Origin: Lepeophtheirus salmonis
Taxonomy: Eukaryota; Arthropoda; Copepoda; Siphonostomatoida; Caligidae
Direction: 5' to 3'
Assembly (NCBI RefSeq): GCF_016086655.4
Contig: NC_052136.2
Coordinates: 43,640,492 to 43,704,491, forward strand
Length of the DNA: 64,000 nucleotides
The position numbers were made by a program, and so were the translations under genes. Positions 1-10,448 of this stretch are shown here, one piece after another (within the stretch, counting starts at the first letter, position 1; each line of letters opens with the position of its first letter). The notes under the pieces were generated by a model, which searched no databases, was not told the DNA's origin, and was given only the letters and a program-made list of their open reading frames with translations.

Positions 1-555
1 AAACACTCCATATTGAGGGTGTTTTGTTTTATGTTTTGTTTGTTTAAAATTCCAAATTTCTTCAAAGAAAGACTTTCAACGAAGATGGAGGGTTTTTATT
101 GCCTTAATTTCTATTATTACGTAGATTAACATATTTGACATTTAGTTGGATCCAAACTGTACTTTTTGATTAGAAATCTATAAGAGGGCTTATACTTGCT
201 AATTTGACTCACTCTACTGCACTTATGTACGATTAAAGTCTTAACTTGGAAATTTGCAGGAGATCTAAAATAGGCCTCTTTAAATCTCGGCAAGATATTG
301 GAGTTGAGTTATTAACTTACGAGGATTCTACTGCTTGAGCATTCTATTGATACTGATATATATACATTCTATACGGAGATACATTCTAATTATACGTACA
401 AACAGGTTTTAATCTTTCTACACGATGACCTTACATCTCTCTACAAGATGACAAATCATAATATATTAACATTAATAATACCTCATATCAATAAACTTCA
501 TAAAACATTAATACACAACACTAACGAATAATTATGTAATACTAATATTACGTTA
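1..555. other. AT-rich flank, no gene seen
   Basis: No coding region was recognised. This stretch lies just beyond the integrase end of the Ty3/gypsy relic, so a decayed long terminal repeat could be here. I could not find a matching second copy near 2.4 kb to prove it. Confidence 0.4.
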
Positions 556-1150
556 GTCGTTTTTATGACATTCTCGTTGATACGTTTTTATGAAGCGTCT
601 GTTACGTATAATAATTTTATTTCCTTCTACATTAACAAAGTTGGATCTTCCATCTTCCCGATTGCTTGTTATTACTCCACGTGTGTCCCACATCTTTGCC
701 TTCGTATTTTGGATCTTAAAGTTATCTTCAGGAATGAGAGGGTTTCGATTTGTAGAGGTATGATCGTAATATTTCTTCTCTCTCTCCCCCTCAATATTAG
801 GTGACTGGCAAATTTAGACCATTGAAAATGCTGGGATCCAAGTTCTTTATGAGTAACCAAATACCCTTTGAGGATCATCTTCATAGATTTGACGGCAGCC
901 TCTGTATTCCTGTTGGATTGGAGTGAGCATGTGGATGCGGGATCATTCTTTGCAGAAAATCCAGAATTCCGTTTGGAATGGTGGTCTACCGTCCGTTTGA
1001 ATATCCATTGGAAGCCCACAATCTTTAAACAACGTCAACATGATATCAATGACTGACGTAGTTGAAGTCATTAGTAACTAACATATGAGGGGCCACCGGG
1101 AATAGCGGTCCACGACGACAATATATGTTTACCTGTTGATCTCCATCAGG
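556..1150 (-). pseudogene. Integrase catalytic core and C-terminus of the gypsy relic
   Basis: Minus-strand translation shows VVVDRYSRWP (first catalytic Asp), then IQTDGRPPFQTEF (second Asp; the family usually has TDGGPQF), and after a stop and frameshift NTEAAVKSMK (the catalytic Glu region, usually NGRAEAAVK). The tail continues in shifted frames with GRSNFVNVEGN and IIRNRRF, the charged C-terminal region typical of gypsy integrases. The D, D and E residues all remain recognisable, but stops separate them, so the protein is dead. Confidence 0.7.
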
Positions 1151-1264
1151 TCAGAAGAGATAGATTCAAATTTCCTTGTGGCTCCAGATTGTTGGAGTGA
1201 TTATGGAGGTAATGAAGGGCCTAGCTCTTGGTATGATTTACAGATTGATACAAAATGGTCAATC

Positions 1265-1716
1265 TAATTTGACAATTTCCTTTACTTTCTTTTTTATACT
1301 TTGGAAGGATATATCCCTGTCGTTGATAGGAGATCGTTTTTGGAGACCATGCCAAGACACAATTAATTTATTGTTCAGATCAGGAGTAACGTATACCGTG
1401 ATATCTGTATCGGAGACTTCTCAAATTTTGATATGAAGGCATACGGCACCCATACATCTCAAGCTTAAACTGTTTGCTGCTGTGATGGATTGTCTTTTAG
1501 TTGAGTCTATTTGGATGTTGTACTCCAAACCAAGTCGGGTGAAATAAGAAACTCAGTAGCGCCTGTATCAGAGAGAACCTTCATGGTAAATGGCTTATGG
1601 TTTATGTTGCCATACATTGGATAAACTTTAGCCTCGAGATATGGAGTGACGTGATGAGTGGATAAAGTTTTTACACGGATTATTGACGTTTTGATTGGTT
1701 TGGCTTTGATCTGCAA
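1265..1716 (-). pseudogene. Retropepsin (aspartic protease) fragment
   Basis: The minus-strand ORF at 1,507-1,716 has the single-chain retropepsin motif VLSDTGATEFLI, with the catalytic D-T/S-G-A triad intact. A continuing frame to about 1,270 has VYVTPDLNNKLIVSWHGLQK, resembling the ISWHDL segment seen at the end of protease domains in invertebrate gypsy elements. The protease cleaves the Gag-Pol polyprotein. The join between the two parts needs a frameshift. After this point the reverse transcriptase that should follow is absent. Confidence 0.65.
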
Positions 1717-1740
1717 TGGAAATTTAGCATCATGTAAACA

Positions 1741-1850
1741 TCTTTTCTCTAAATGACCCTTCTTTTTCCATTTTTTACACGTCTTATTATATGAAAGACA
1801 TTAAAAAGTCGATGTGATGTATTTCAGTCGCCACATTTATAGCACTTACG
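1741..1850 (-). pseudogene. Decayed CCHC zinc knuckles (nucleocapsid part of Gag)
   Basis: Minus-strand translation shows KCYKCGD followed by an in-frame TGA. In another frame further on is CKKWKKKGHLEKRC, which fits C-x2-C-x4-H-x4-C except that Trp stands at the second Cys. Such knuckles bind element RNA. Position directly before the protease agrees with Gag-Pol order. Both copies have lost key residues or frame. Confidence 0.5.
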
Positions 1851-1879
1851 TTAAGTTTTGCTTTTTCATTTTTTCCTTG

Positions 1880-2400
1880 CATAGATGAAGCCGACTTACA
1901 GACCATGGCTCTCTGGATTAGCTTTCAATGTTTCGGCTCACTTTGACGCAGAAATTCTTCGTGTAAAGTCTATTAGATGTTGCCATGATCAAACATAGGA
2001 TGTAAAAATAGTATTTATCTATAGTGCTGAACTCTGCTTCTTATCCCTGTAGTCTAAGACGGAGATGCCAGGATGATACCTTTTCTCCCTGCTTTTGATG
2101 ACATTGAAAGAAGCCATACCGTTGTGTTAGAACGGTATTGCCTGAAGAATCTTTTTGTATATTCCATCTAAATATCCTTCGATGCCCATTATTGGATTGT
2201 CTGGAGTTGCTGTGAATGATGATATACTTTGTAATTTCAAATTTATACAACTTTTCAAATATCCCCGTTGTTCCGCTTTGATCATTTCCCCCCATCTTAT
2301 TTGAGGAATAGTAGAGCTCGTAATTTGTCCTTCATGATCAAAATTCAGCCAGTTTGGAGTCTTTTGTGAGTCCCTCTGGCTTCAAATCGTTATTTATTTT
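1880..2400 (-). pseudogene. Gag fragment of the Ty3/gypsy relic
   Basis: Translated on the minus strand with frame changes, the region around 2,041-2,140 reads like a retrotransposon Gag core: an FFQC-x-QKQGEKV-xxW-xxRLRLQG pattern, similar to the F-x-R-Q-x-x-G-E-S-V-x-x-F/W-x-x-x-L-R signature of gypsy Gag. The following frame gives a stretch ending near NRLYTKNFCVKVSRN, comparable to the segment before the zinc knuckle. Gag would form the intracellular particle that packages element RNA. The copy is broken by stops and shifts. The upstream part (2,296-2,400) is only tentatively Gag. Confidence 0.55.
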
Positions 2401-2420
2401 TGCAGTTTCGACTTCTTGAA

Positions 2421-2790
2421 CTGAGTGGTTTTAGGGAATTTTTGGATAATTTTATGATCCCCTGTTCTTTCTTCCAATGTTATTGCAGCTTTGCATAAAT
2501 TTTTTGACAATTTTTTTACATTTAGATTTTTTTATTCTTGTTATAAATTTTTTTTATGACAAAAATAGGATATTTTTTTTAAACCGAGTAAACATGTGTA
2601 ATTTAACGTTGGACTCGGGTAGAAACACGTATTTTCAAACTCATAAGAAATTTGTAGCTTAAACCACTATTAGTGAACATCTTTTACATAACGCAGTAAA
2701 TAAACTGGGTGAAATAAAAGCCCCAAAATAAAACCACTTTAATTACATTATAAACAGTTAAACGATTAGAATAATTGCGCTATTAAAAAT
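2421..2790. other. AT-rich spacer, no gene seen
   Basis: A short ORF here (2,477-2,662, plus) is a T-rich hydrophobic translation without recognisable features; I treat it as chance. Confidence 0.4.
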
Positions 2791-3110
2791 ATTGAATAAT
2801 TTTTCGATCAATTCCATTCATTTTGCAAGCAGGTTGGTCTTGAAAACGACGATGTCCATGGCTGCTGTTATCCTGTTACCCTCCGTGTACCAGATCTGGA
2901 CCGTCCTTGAGGGCATCTCCATTAATGATGCGCTTATTTTCGCAGTCTTCCTGTTTATGGTATCGTTCTGTTTTGGTCCCTTCTTAATATTTTAAATGGT
3001 CCTACGAGCCATTCCTGTTAGCTTTCAAACCTCTATTGGAGTGTGACCCGCACAAAGAATAGTTGATGCCCTCAGCCTTGAATCTTCGTTCGATGAAATT
3101 TCTTGCTTGG
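2790..3110 (-). pseudogene. Possible mariner transposase N-terminal (helix-turn-helix) relic
   Basis: This block is richer in GC than its surroundings and has coding-like texture on both strands. On the minus strand, frames with shifts give segments such as NGDALKDGPDLVHGG and then ITAAMDIVVFKTNLLAK, which faintly resemble the 'x-D-R-P-R-S-G-R-P-R-x-V-T' linker after the DNA-binding helix-turn-helix of mariner transposases. The plus-strand ORF at 2,792-2,995 is then a shadow. The match is weak and I would not rely on it. Confidence 0.25.
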
Positions 3111-4200
3111 TTTTACAAATTCAAAAATATTGGATTATGGTTGAGATATACATATGCTACCTATACAATTACAGACAGTTCCAATTTCCTTATACAGTAC
3201 CCATCAAATCAATATAACATAATTTTTAAGTTTCCACACGATATGTTATATTTTATTTTTCGATAAATAACAATAAAATATGTAAGTTTTCGAAATCGAA
3301 TTAGTATCAAACCCTTTTTAATGAGATTGTATGTACTATTTGAAATAAAAGCTACAATTTTTCCTTTATATTGTATATATGAAAAACAAAGGAACGACTT
3401 TTTAGAAAAACAGCTAATTAGGTTCACAAAACCTCAACCACTCATTGTTGCCCTCTTAGTTACAATTCAAGGGAGAGTACATAATAATGAGCTACCGGTC
3501 AGACCCAGAGAGACATGAGTGGCCCATCAAATTCTGGCCAACCTATTGAGGTTGTTTTAAAGTGTTAAAAAGGTTTTAATTCAGGTATACTATATATTTT
3601 GTTCCCACCTTTTCCTCACGCTCTTACAAAAAAAAAAAACATATCTACTGATGATAAATGCAATAAGGTCAAACAAAAAAAAGCAAGGCAGTTGTCCTAC
3701 ACTTTTAAAAAGCAAGAACAGTTAGAATTTGCGTGGTAATGTTACGTTGATATATGACATCATTTTTTTTTTAAAAGTATCAAAGTGTTTTTCATTATTT
3801 ATTCAATATTTGACATACTTATAATATTTTCCATTTTTATTCATTGTAGATTATGTTTTGTTTAATCTAGAACAAAGATAAAATAAAAAACATAATCGTT
3901 ATTAATTATCAGCAGCTCAATGTTACTATATTTATCAAAATATAGTGTAATTTAATCAAAACAAAATAAGAACATAAGCTTTATTATTTTAATGATAACA
4001 ATAGTCAACAAGTTTTTGACTTATGACTAAGAGGGTGCTTACCTGATTACTTTTACATCGGAAAACCTAAAAATACCATTAATTGTCAAAAATTTATGTT
4101 TTTCTGATCTACAAAATGCATCTTTTTGTAAAATATCAATAATTTTTGATAGCTTAATAAACATATAGCATATTTTTTTTTAAATTATTATTTATATTTC
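3111..4200. other. AT-rich intergenic DNA, no gene seen
   Basis: No recognisable coding sequence. Short overlapping ORFs on both strands (3,209-3,518) show no motif or codon pattern that I trust. Confidence 0.4.
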
Positions 4201-4204
4201 ATAT

Positions 4205-5045
4205 ATTAGATTGGGAAAAAAGTAAATACAGTATTTCACGCTCTTTTTTCAAAAAGTCAATATATCCAGTTCGTTATTGGTCACATCGGATCATACGATT
4301 AAATTTTGTAAAGGTGTAAGTGTATATTACAAACCCTTTGTGGATATTATTTGGCTTGGGCCGTTCAGTCGTGAATTATCATGCGTCAAGTATGGAGACC
4401 TCAAAGGAAAAAATATCCCATATTTTTCATTTTTATTACCTAAAAGGCAAAAACGCCAAAAGAGGCCAAGGAAATTTTTGATATATACGGGCCCAATACT
4501 CTTTCTGTTTTTGTTGCACGACAAAGATTCTAATGATTTATTTTCACAACAATTTTCCCCTCTAATGTGAACAAATAGACCGTTTAGAACTGGTGATTGA
4601 ACAGAAGCGTCCAGTGTTGGTGAATGGGAGACAACAAGACTTTGTCAAGACTACGCTAGGCCGCACACATCTTTGATGAATACCCAGAATCCTTGGGAGC
4701 TTGGATGGAAAGTTTTTATGCATCCACTCCACAGTACGGACCTGTCACCAAGTGACTACTACCTAATTATGTCGAAGGACAACGTAAATGGGGGTACAAA
4801 TTTGACCTCAAATTGTTATCTAAGTTTTTAGCCAATAGAGACAAAGGCTTCTACGAGAAGGACAATAGAAATGGAATTATTTTTGGTATTAATTTATCAA
4901 ACAGAACGGGGCATACTTTACTTAAATCGGAATTTTTCCCCAACCTATTAGCGCGTGCTGCGAAAAAATCTTTACTCTTTCAACCTACAAATTTATCAAG
5001 ATGTATTTCAGCAACCCGTTGTAATGGGTTATGTTAATAAAATAA
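4205..5045 (+). mobile_element. Internally deleted mariner relic
   Basis: The left end (4,205-4,240) reads ttagattgggaaaaaagt, very like the 5' inverted repeats of Hsmar/cecropia-type mariners. A shifted frame near 4,440-4,530 gives KEAKEIFDIYGPNTLSVF, resembling the second helix-turn-helix region. The frame then jumps to DLFSQQFSPL and VIEQKRPVLVNGRQQDF near 4,540-4,650 (region before the third catalytic Asp). The end of the catalytic domain follows at about 4,810-4,960: LLSKFLANRDKGFYEK, matching the F-F-A-S-K-x-x-x-F-Y-x-x-G signature. The middle, with the first two catalytic Asp residues, is missing. No convincing right inverted repeat was found. Confidence 0.62.
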
Positions 5046-5047
5046 AA

Positions 5048-5482
5048 GTAACTAATATGATGTCTTGACTACCGTCATAATTGATGGTAACAATAATGTC
5101 TTCCAGGCGGCTACGGAATAGCGGATGTAATCCTCAGACAGTGCTGGTTGAGGTTATTGATATTTGGCCGACGGTTGGTGAATGTCTTGGACTTTAAATG
5201 CACCTAAAAAGTGAAGTCCAATGGGGTGGCATCTGGTCAGTAGGGCCAATATTTTATTTGACTAGAAAGACAAGTTGTACTTCAACCCCTTCTGGGCCTT
5301 TTTGGAAGTATGTGCAGGCTCACCACCCTACTGGAATAACATGTTCATGTCCAGGTTGTTGGTCTGGACCCATGGTCACAAATTCTCCTCCAACTTCCTC
5401 TTGCCAGTCTCCAAAAGTACGTGTACCGAAATTCGTTGGTCACATTCAGATACAGTGCTGCGATTCGTAGAGAATTTAATCT
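5048..5482 (-). mobile_element. Mariner/Tc1-type transposase C-terminal relic
   Basis: Minus-strand translation around 5,330-5,240 gives a stop-interrupted FQ*GGEPAHTSKKAQK, equivalent to the QQDGAPAHTSxKTQ block that carries the second catalytic Asp (lost here to a TGA). It is followed by YWPYRPDATPLDFTF (third block, family W-P-P-x-S-P-D-L-N-P-L-D) and a KTFTNRRPNINNLNQH tail. The plus-strand ORFs at 5,198-5,517 are shadows. It is tail to tail with the mariner relic on its left, the two meeting near 5,045. Confidence 0.65.
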
Positions 5483-8400
5483 GTGGAGGGATAAGTTATG
5501 TTATTGAAGGAAAATAATTCCCTAGGGTTATCTCTACATAGGGATATTTTGTACTTGTATTTTGTAACATATCCTATAAGGAATCCAGGGATTTCTCTTT
5601 CTTTATGCAATGCTACTTCATTGAAAATCCTGAATATATTAATCATAAATTCACCTTTATTTTGTATTCTACTCTTATGAAGTACCCCTAATTTGTCTTT
5701 AATAAATATAAGAAACAAATTACTCGTCTCTAACACAAAAGTGGTATCAATTTCATTTAGATGGCAGAACGTTTAATGTACATATTAAAGAAAATAGTTT
5801 GAATTGATTTACTCGGCAGTTCCAGTTTATCCTAAATATTAATAGACTTTTTCTTTGGTAAATTAAAATATAGGTATCTGGATCCACTCATTTTTCTAAT
5901 GAATTCATACTTTTCAATTGTATATTCTAGACACTCGTCTCCTTCTTTGAATTTGATGTACAGAGTTTGGAGGAAGATATCATGGCTCAATCTTTGGATA
6001 TCATCTTCTTTAATGGAAGCATTTTATTATGAAGATACAAATTAACTTCAAGGATCGTCAAAATGACTTTTAACCTGTCTCAAGAAAGAATACAACCGTC
6101 ACTCCAGAGCTATTTGTATTTCCGATATAGGAACTATCTCCTGCATCTGCTATTTTTAATTATAATTAAAGTTATTATATGACAACTATATCTTAGCTTG
6201 GAAAAACTACCCCAACATTCTACTCCCAGGACATTCATCCTCCGTCCTATTGACTCCTGAGAGATTAATTCTCAAAGATCACCTTAACAACTAATCCCTC
6301 TCCATCCCTTTTGATTTGTTCTTTCTAATTAATTAATGTAGCTGTTTACATATAATAAAATGATCTATAATTCTTAATCTTGAAATTTAAATAATTCCCA
6401 CGGGGAACTTATAATATTCATCATTGGTACATTACTAGGGTAAATACTTTGATTCCTTTATATCTTCTAGTCTAATTTATAAATGTACTTTAAAATATAT
6501 TTTAAGCTCATTTTTAATTTCTTTATCATGTTTATATAAACAAAATATATGTATTTCTATATTATATTGTTTAAATCAAATTATCAGAATAATTAATAAA
6601 GTATACCTCAGAATTCTTTAAATCAATATATTAATGAATTTACTTTTAAATTTACCTTAGTGTTTTAAAAATTGCTACTTGATGATTTGTGGAAGTAGAC
6701 CATAAAGAAATAATTTTATGACCTCATTATGAGGTTATAGATAAGGTATATTGACACAACTTTATAAAAAGTAGAATAAGTTATGTACTCTAACTAATGG
6801 TACCATTAATTTTGTTATGTAGTTAAGTTTTGGAATGTTTTTTTTTGTTTTTTTTTACTACTGAAAATTTTTGAAGACACAAGCTGACTTTATCGGAATT
6901 TACATTTTAGTCTCGAGAACAGTGATTTGGTTACAAAGTCAGAAACGACGAACACAATGGAAATTTCAGTAAAAGTAACTTCTTCATGCTACTCTTCCAT
7001 GATACATATAATTTTATTATCAGTGAAAATATCTTCTCAGTAAATTTTTGGGTTTTGTTTTCTATTATAATGTCATGGATAAGCATGAGGATTATTTTGA
7101 AGTTCTATTGATACAAAGAACATATCCTTTTTAACATTGACAAAAAAAAGATTGAAATAAATTATAGAGATAATTCTAACAGTTTTAATTGTGTCTTCAG
7201 TTTTATTATTGAATGGATGTTACTTGGAAGCTTTTAATTGACAATTTGAACAACAGTTACTGAAATCAATGACAAAGTCCGCTAGGACAAAAGCTTACTT
7301 ATTTTGAATGATGGCTTCATTTTCACTTGATATCCTATCCTTTAGAAGCGTATCTTTCACGTTTCCGTGCCTGAATGGAGATATATTTTGGGAGATTTGC
7401 TATGAACAGCAACAGGTGCCAAATAACGTTATTCAAGTTTGTTCTTCAACCCGCTGTGGATGTATCTTGTATTTTCGAAATCCCTTCATTTGTCAATACT
7501 CTCACAGACAAATCACCCTACTGAAAAAAGAGTGAGCAAACCCTTGAATAGTCAGAAAGTACTTCGTTGTCTAACAATAACTCTTAGCCAGGAACTTTTG
7601 AAATATTCGTCCTGGAGGAAAGAATGAAGTGATCTGGACATATCGTGGAATCAGTTTCATAACCAAAATATATCACTCACCCTCATTAAGGAGTGTATTT
7701 TTTCTTTTTTCTGGAAAAGAAGTCTTCCGTCATCCATTTACTTAGACTTCCGTGGTATTGAACAATATAATTTAAATATTTGGACATAAAAATATTACAG
7801 TTTCTGTTTATATACGTGCGGGTGTAATTTAAATATTTGATCAATTTGTTTTCTAAGTGAACAACTAATGAACACATTTATGGCATAATGTATGCACAGG
7901 GAAATGTAGGGATTTTTAGTGGGAGCCCTATTCAGATGGTATTTTCTCGGTTTCTAAGACACTTAAGAAGATTTAGCTATTTTTGTTTATTTCATTTTTT
8001 TGTTTATTTTTAGTATTTGACCGAAACTTTTTTACAGCATTCAAAAAATCCTTGATTTATTTAACAAAAACCAAGTTGAAAGATTTTTTCGCCAAACCCA
8101 GTATATTAAACAAATCTACTTGTAATCCCAAATAACTTATATGTGCGTGTGTATCACTTAGTAACAGAAAAAGGAAGAACATATATTAAATGCAAATTAA
8201 AAAAGGGAGTTTGGAAGTGGATGAGCGAGTTATACCTTCATTGATCATTTTATTTATGTTTAAAGAAGGAACATGGTCAAGTAAGCAGTGGCAATGAAAA
8301 TAAATATTTAACATGGTCAAATGTTTGAAAAATTGCTTTATATTTACCAAAATCATTATTTTCATATATGTTGCATTTTCAAGAGTGTCAAAAGTGGGTG

Positions 8401-9350
8401 CAGGTTTGATTATACTAACATCAAATGGACAGACAAAAAATGTATAGAAGGAGGTTTTACAATAGAAATTTACCTATGATATAATTATAGTTTATAGTAA
8501 ATCGTTTTAGTTGTCAATTATAAGATAAATAAGATATTTTTCATGAGCTATCTTTAAGATAGCGTGCTCCTACTAATATTTATGAAATATAATAAGGGAA
8601 TGATTATTAAGTAAAGTCAATCGAATACATTTTTGGAAGCACTAGTTTACACACATTTATAACTTATTTATTGTGATGAAAATCGTGTGTAAAATGGGCA
8701 TGTTAGTAAAAAGAAACCGAAAATCAATATGTTAATCCTCACAATTCGAAGGATAATTTCGAGGATCTGCTCTGACAATGAAGAAGGGGAAGAAGGAAAT
8801 AAGTAACGACTTCTGTAAGAATTACCCCGATGCCGATCCCCAATTATACTTTAATTGAAGTCCAACAATGGTTTATAATTATAAATCTGCAACCAATCCT
8901 CAGTGTTACACTCTATCTTTTATGGCCACACATGACCGTTCAAACAGGTTTTGAATATAATTGAATCTATTTAGGAAAGGATGTTCACTATTCAGGAATT
9001 AAATAATCATGAAACTGCTGAGGAAAATAAATTTAATTCTTCAGGTTACCAATTCCAAAAAAATGAACCAGGTAAAAACTTAATATGATTTATATCATAA
9101 GTAATTTATATAATATTTTTATAAAGAAAAAACGGGGAAAAATAGGAGTGGAGGCCAGCCGGTTGTGAAATATGAGGGTGATATGGTGCACAACCTGAGA
9201 CCTTGATACAAGGAATACTGAAACAACTGGAAGTGCGCCCTGAAATCACGCTCACTTTTTTTTCCACACGAGGAAGCTGTCACATTCTTCCTTTGTTTAA
9301 TCAATTATAATTAAGACAGACAGAGAAGGATACATTTGACATCATTTGTA
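5483..9350. other. Long intergenic stretch without a recognised gene
   Basis: I see only AT-rich DNA and short ORFs. The block at 7,308-7,627 is somewhat more GC-rich and might be an eroded coding fragment, but nothing in its translations was recognisable. The segment 8,750-8,860 (acidic run SDNEEGEEGNK in one plus frame) and the segment 9,120-9,310 also look like possible fragments; neither could be assigned. Confidence 0.4.
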
Positions 9351-9366
9351 GATAGTTTCTTTATTT

Positions 9367-10050
9367 TTGAAAATTGTCAGAAATGGACCAGATTCAATCT
9401 GCCAAGCTCTCACTCATAATGAGCTATTGTTTCATTTCTTCAAACAACCTAAAGATAGAATATATTATTCTGGACTCCATTGCGTTGCTTTGATATGGCA
9501 CGATGTCAGTTCATGCCTCTACGAGCAAATATATACAATAAATGCTTTGCTTTTGTCACTTCTGTCTCTCAGATATCTTAGAACTGTATCCAGTGGGGTT
9601 ACGGTAGAAACAAGATTATCTTCATCCACGACAATTTACTTAAAAAGTACAAGCTTGAAAAGAGCAGAGAAAAAAATGTAACTAAAATGATCAACAAGAT
9701 TTATTCGGACCAAAAAGTAAAGTTGGTCAAAGGAAAATTTGGGGGAACTGCAAATAATCAAATTTCTAAAACTGTCCTCAGCCTCATTATCAAGTCAGCT
9801 TCGGGGAAATATATGGAATTTGGTGCCCTCATCCCAGTGGTAAACTTAACACTTCAGTTCCTGTTTAATCAGTCTAATCCCATCATGAGGACTCTTTAGG
9901 AAATAGGTTTCACTTTTGTCAATCCCATAGTAAATAGAAAATTATATATCCGTAATCTGTGTCGAAGTAATTTTCTGACCTCTGGTCCCATCCAGTCCAG
10001 TCCCACTTGCCGATCATTCAAGAAGATAAAATTGATCCCTCGTGACGTCC
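9367..10050 (+). pseudogene. P-element/THAP9-like transposase relic
   Basis: Two adjacent plus-strand frames (9,367-9,681 and 9,687-9,899) and a third to about 10,050 together resemble the middle of P-element superfamily transposases. Recognisable parts are LHCVALIWHDVSSCLYE, SLRYLRTVSSGV, then KIYSDQKVKLVKGKFGG, SKTVLSLIIKSASGKYMEFG, LFNQSNPIMRTL-stop-EIGF and NRKLYIRNLC. The order and spacing fit the helix-rich region followed by the first part of the RNase H-like fold. The expected M(I/L)DE(I/V)Y motif, carrying the first catalytic Asp, reads MINKIY. With the stops this makes the copy inactive. It ends about 70 bp before the terminal repeat cluster at 10,123. Confidence 0.6.
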
Positions 10051-10179
10051 TTTTTCCTTTTTTTATTTTTTTCTTTATATAATAGAATAAATGATATAAC
10101 TTAATAAAAATAATTGTTCCTGGACTTTATAGAGACAGCGGAGCGGACTACATGGAGACAGATTTGTATGCTTTTTTCT

Positions 10180-10225
10180 CTTCTGTCTCCATATAGTCCG
10201 AAAACGGACTATATGGAGACAGAAG
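10180..10225. repeat. Perfect 21-bp hairpin with a 4-base loop
   Basis: Bases 10,180-10,200 and 10,205-10,225 are perfect reverse complements around an AAAA loop. The arm is the same GGACTATATGGAGACAG unit found at the edges of the surrounding segment. The left arm can also pair with the direct copy at 10,144-10,162 (19-bp stem, about 19-base loop), so two exclusive hairpins are possible. Confidence 0.85.
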
Positions 10226-10319
10226 ATTATTTAAAAAGAACAACTAGTTCAAACTCATCGTCATATTAGCTTGCTAGATGAATTTATGTAACGTGTTTTC
10301 CCTCAGACTAAAAAAGGGG

Positions 10320-10448
10320 GACTTACAGCCGAAGGAGGGAGGTGAGAGAAGTGAGGAGTTGGATCTGCATCCATCCATCCTTACCGTTCCTATGAATATC
10401 TATTCACACGTCTTCTGATACTCTATTGAAGGGATCTGGACTCATAAG
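10320..10448 (+). other. GC-richer block ending in a good splice donor
   Basis: This block differs from its AT-rich surroundings and ends in CTCATAAG followed by GTGAGA at 10,449, a near-consensus splice donor. It could be an untranslated first exon. Nothing proves transcription. Confidence 0.2.

Larger units (their letters stand above)
556..2420 (-). mobile_element. Ty3/gypsy-like retrotransposon relic lacking reverse transcriptase
   Basis: On the minus strand, fragments occur in the order Gag, zinc knuckles, aspartic protease, integrase, which is the Ty3/gypsy order. Frames are broken by several stops and shifts, so nothing is expressible as one protein. Only about 120 bp separates the end of the protease region (about 1,270) from the integrase core (about 1,150). 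A normal element has roughly 1.5-2.5 kb of reverse transcriptase and RNase H there, so these domains are deleted. Long terminal repeats were not identified. Superfamily assignment rests on domain order and on the integrase tail style; the clade is not resolved. Confidence 0.72.

Noticed and set aside
2792..2995. Plus-strand ORF with a hydrophobic C-terminus
   Set aside because: Looks like a membrane protein by composition, but the minus strand gives a better, if weak, mariner reading, and there is no start context or continuation.
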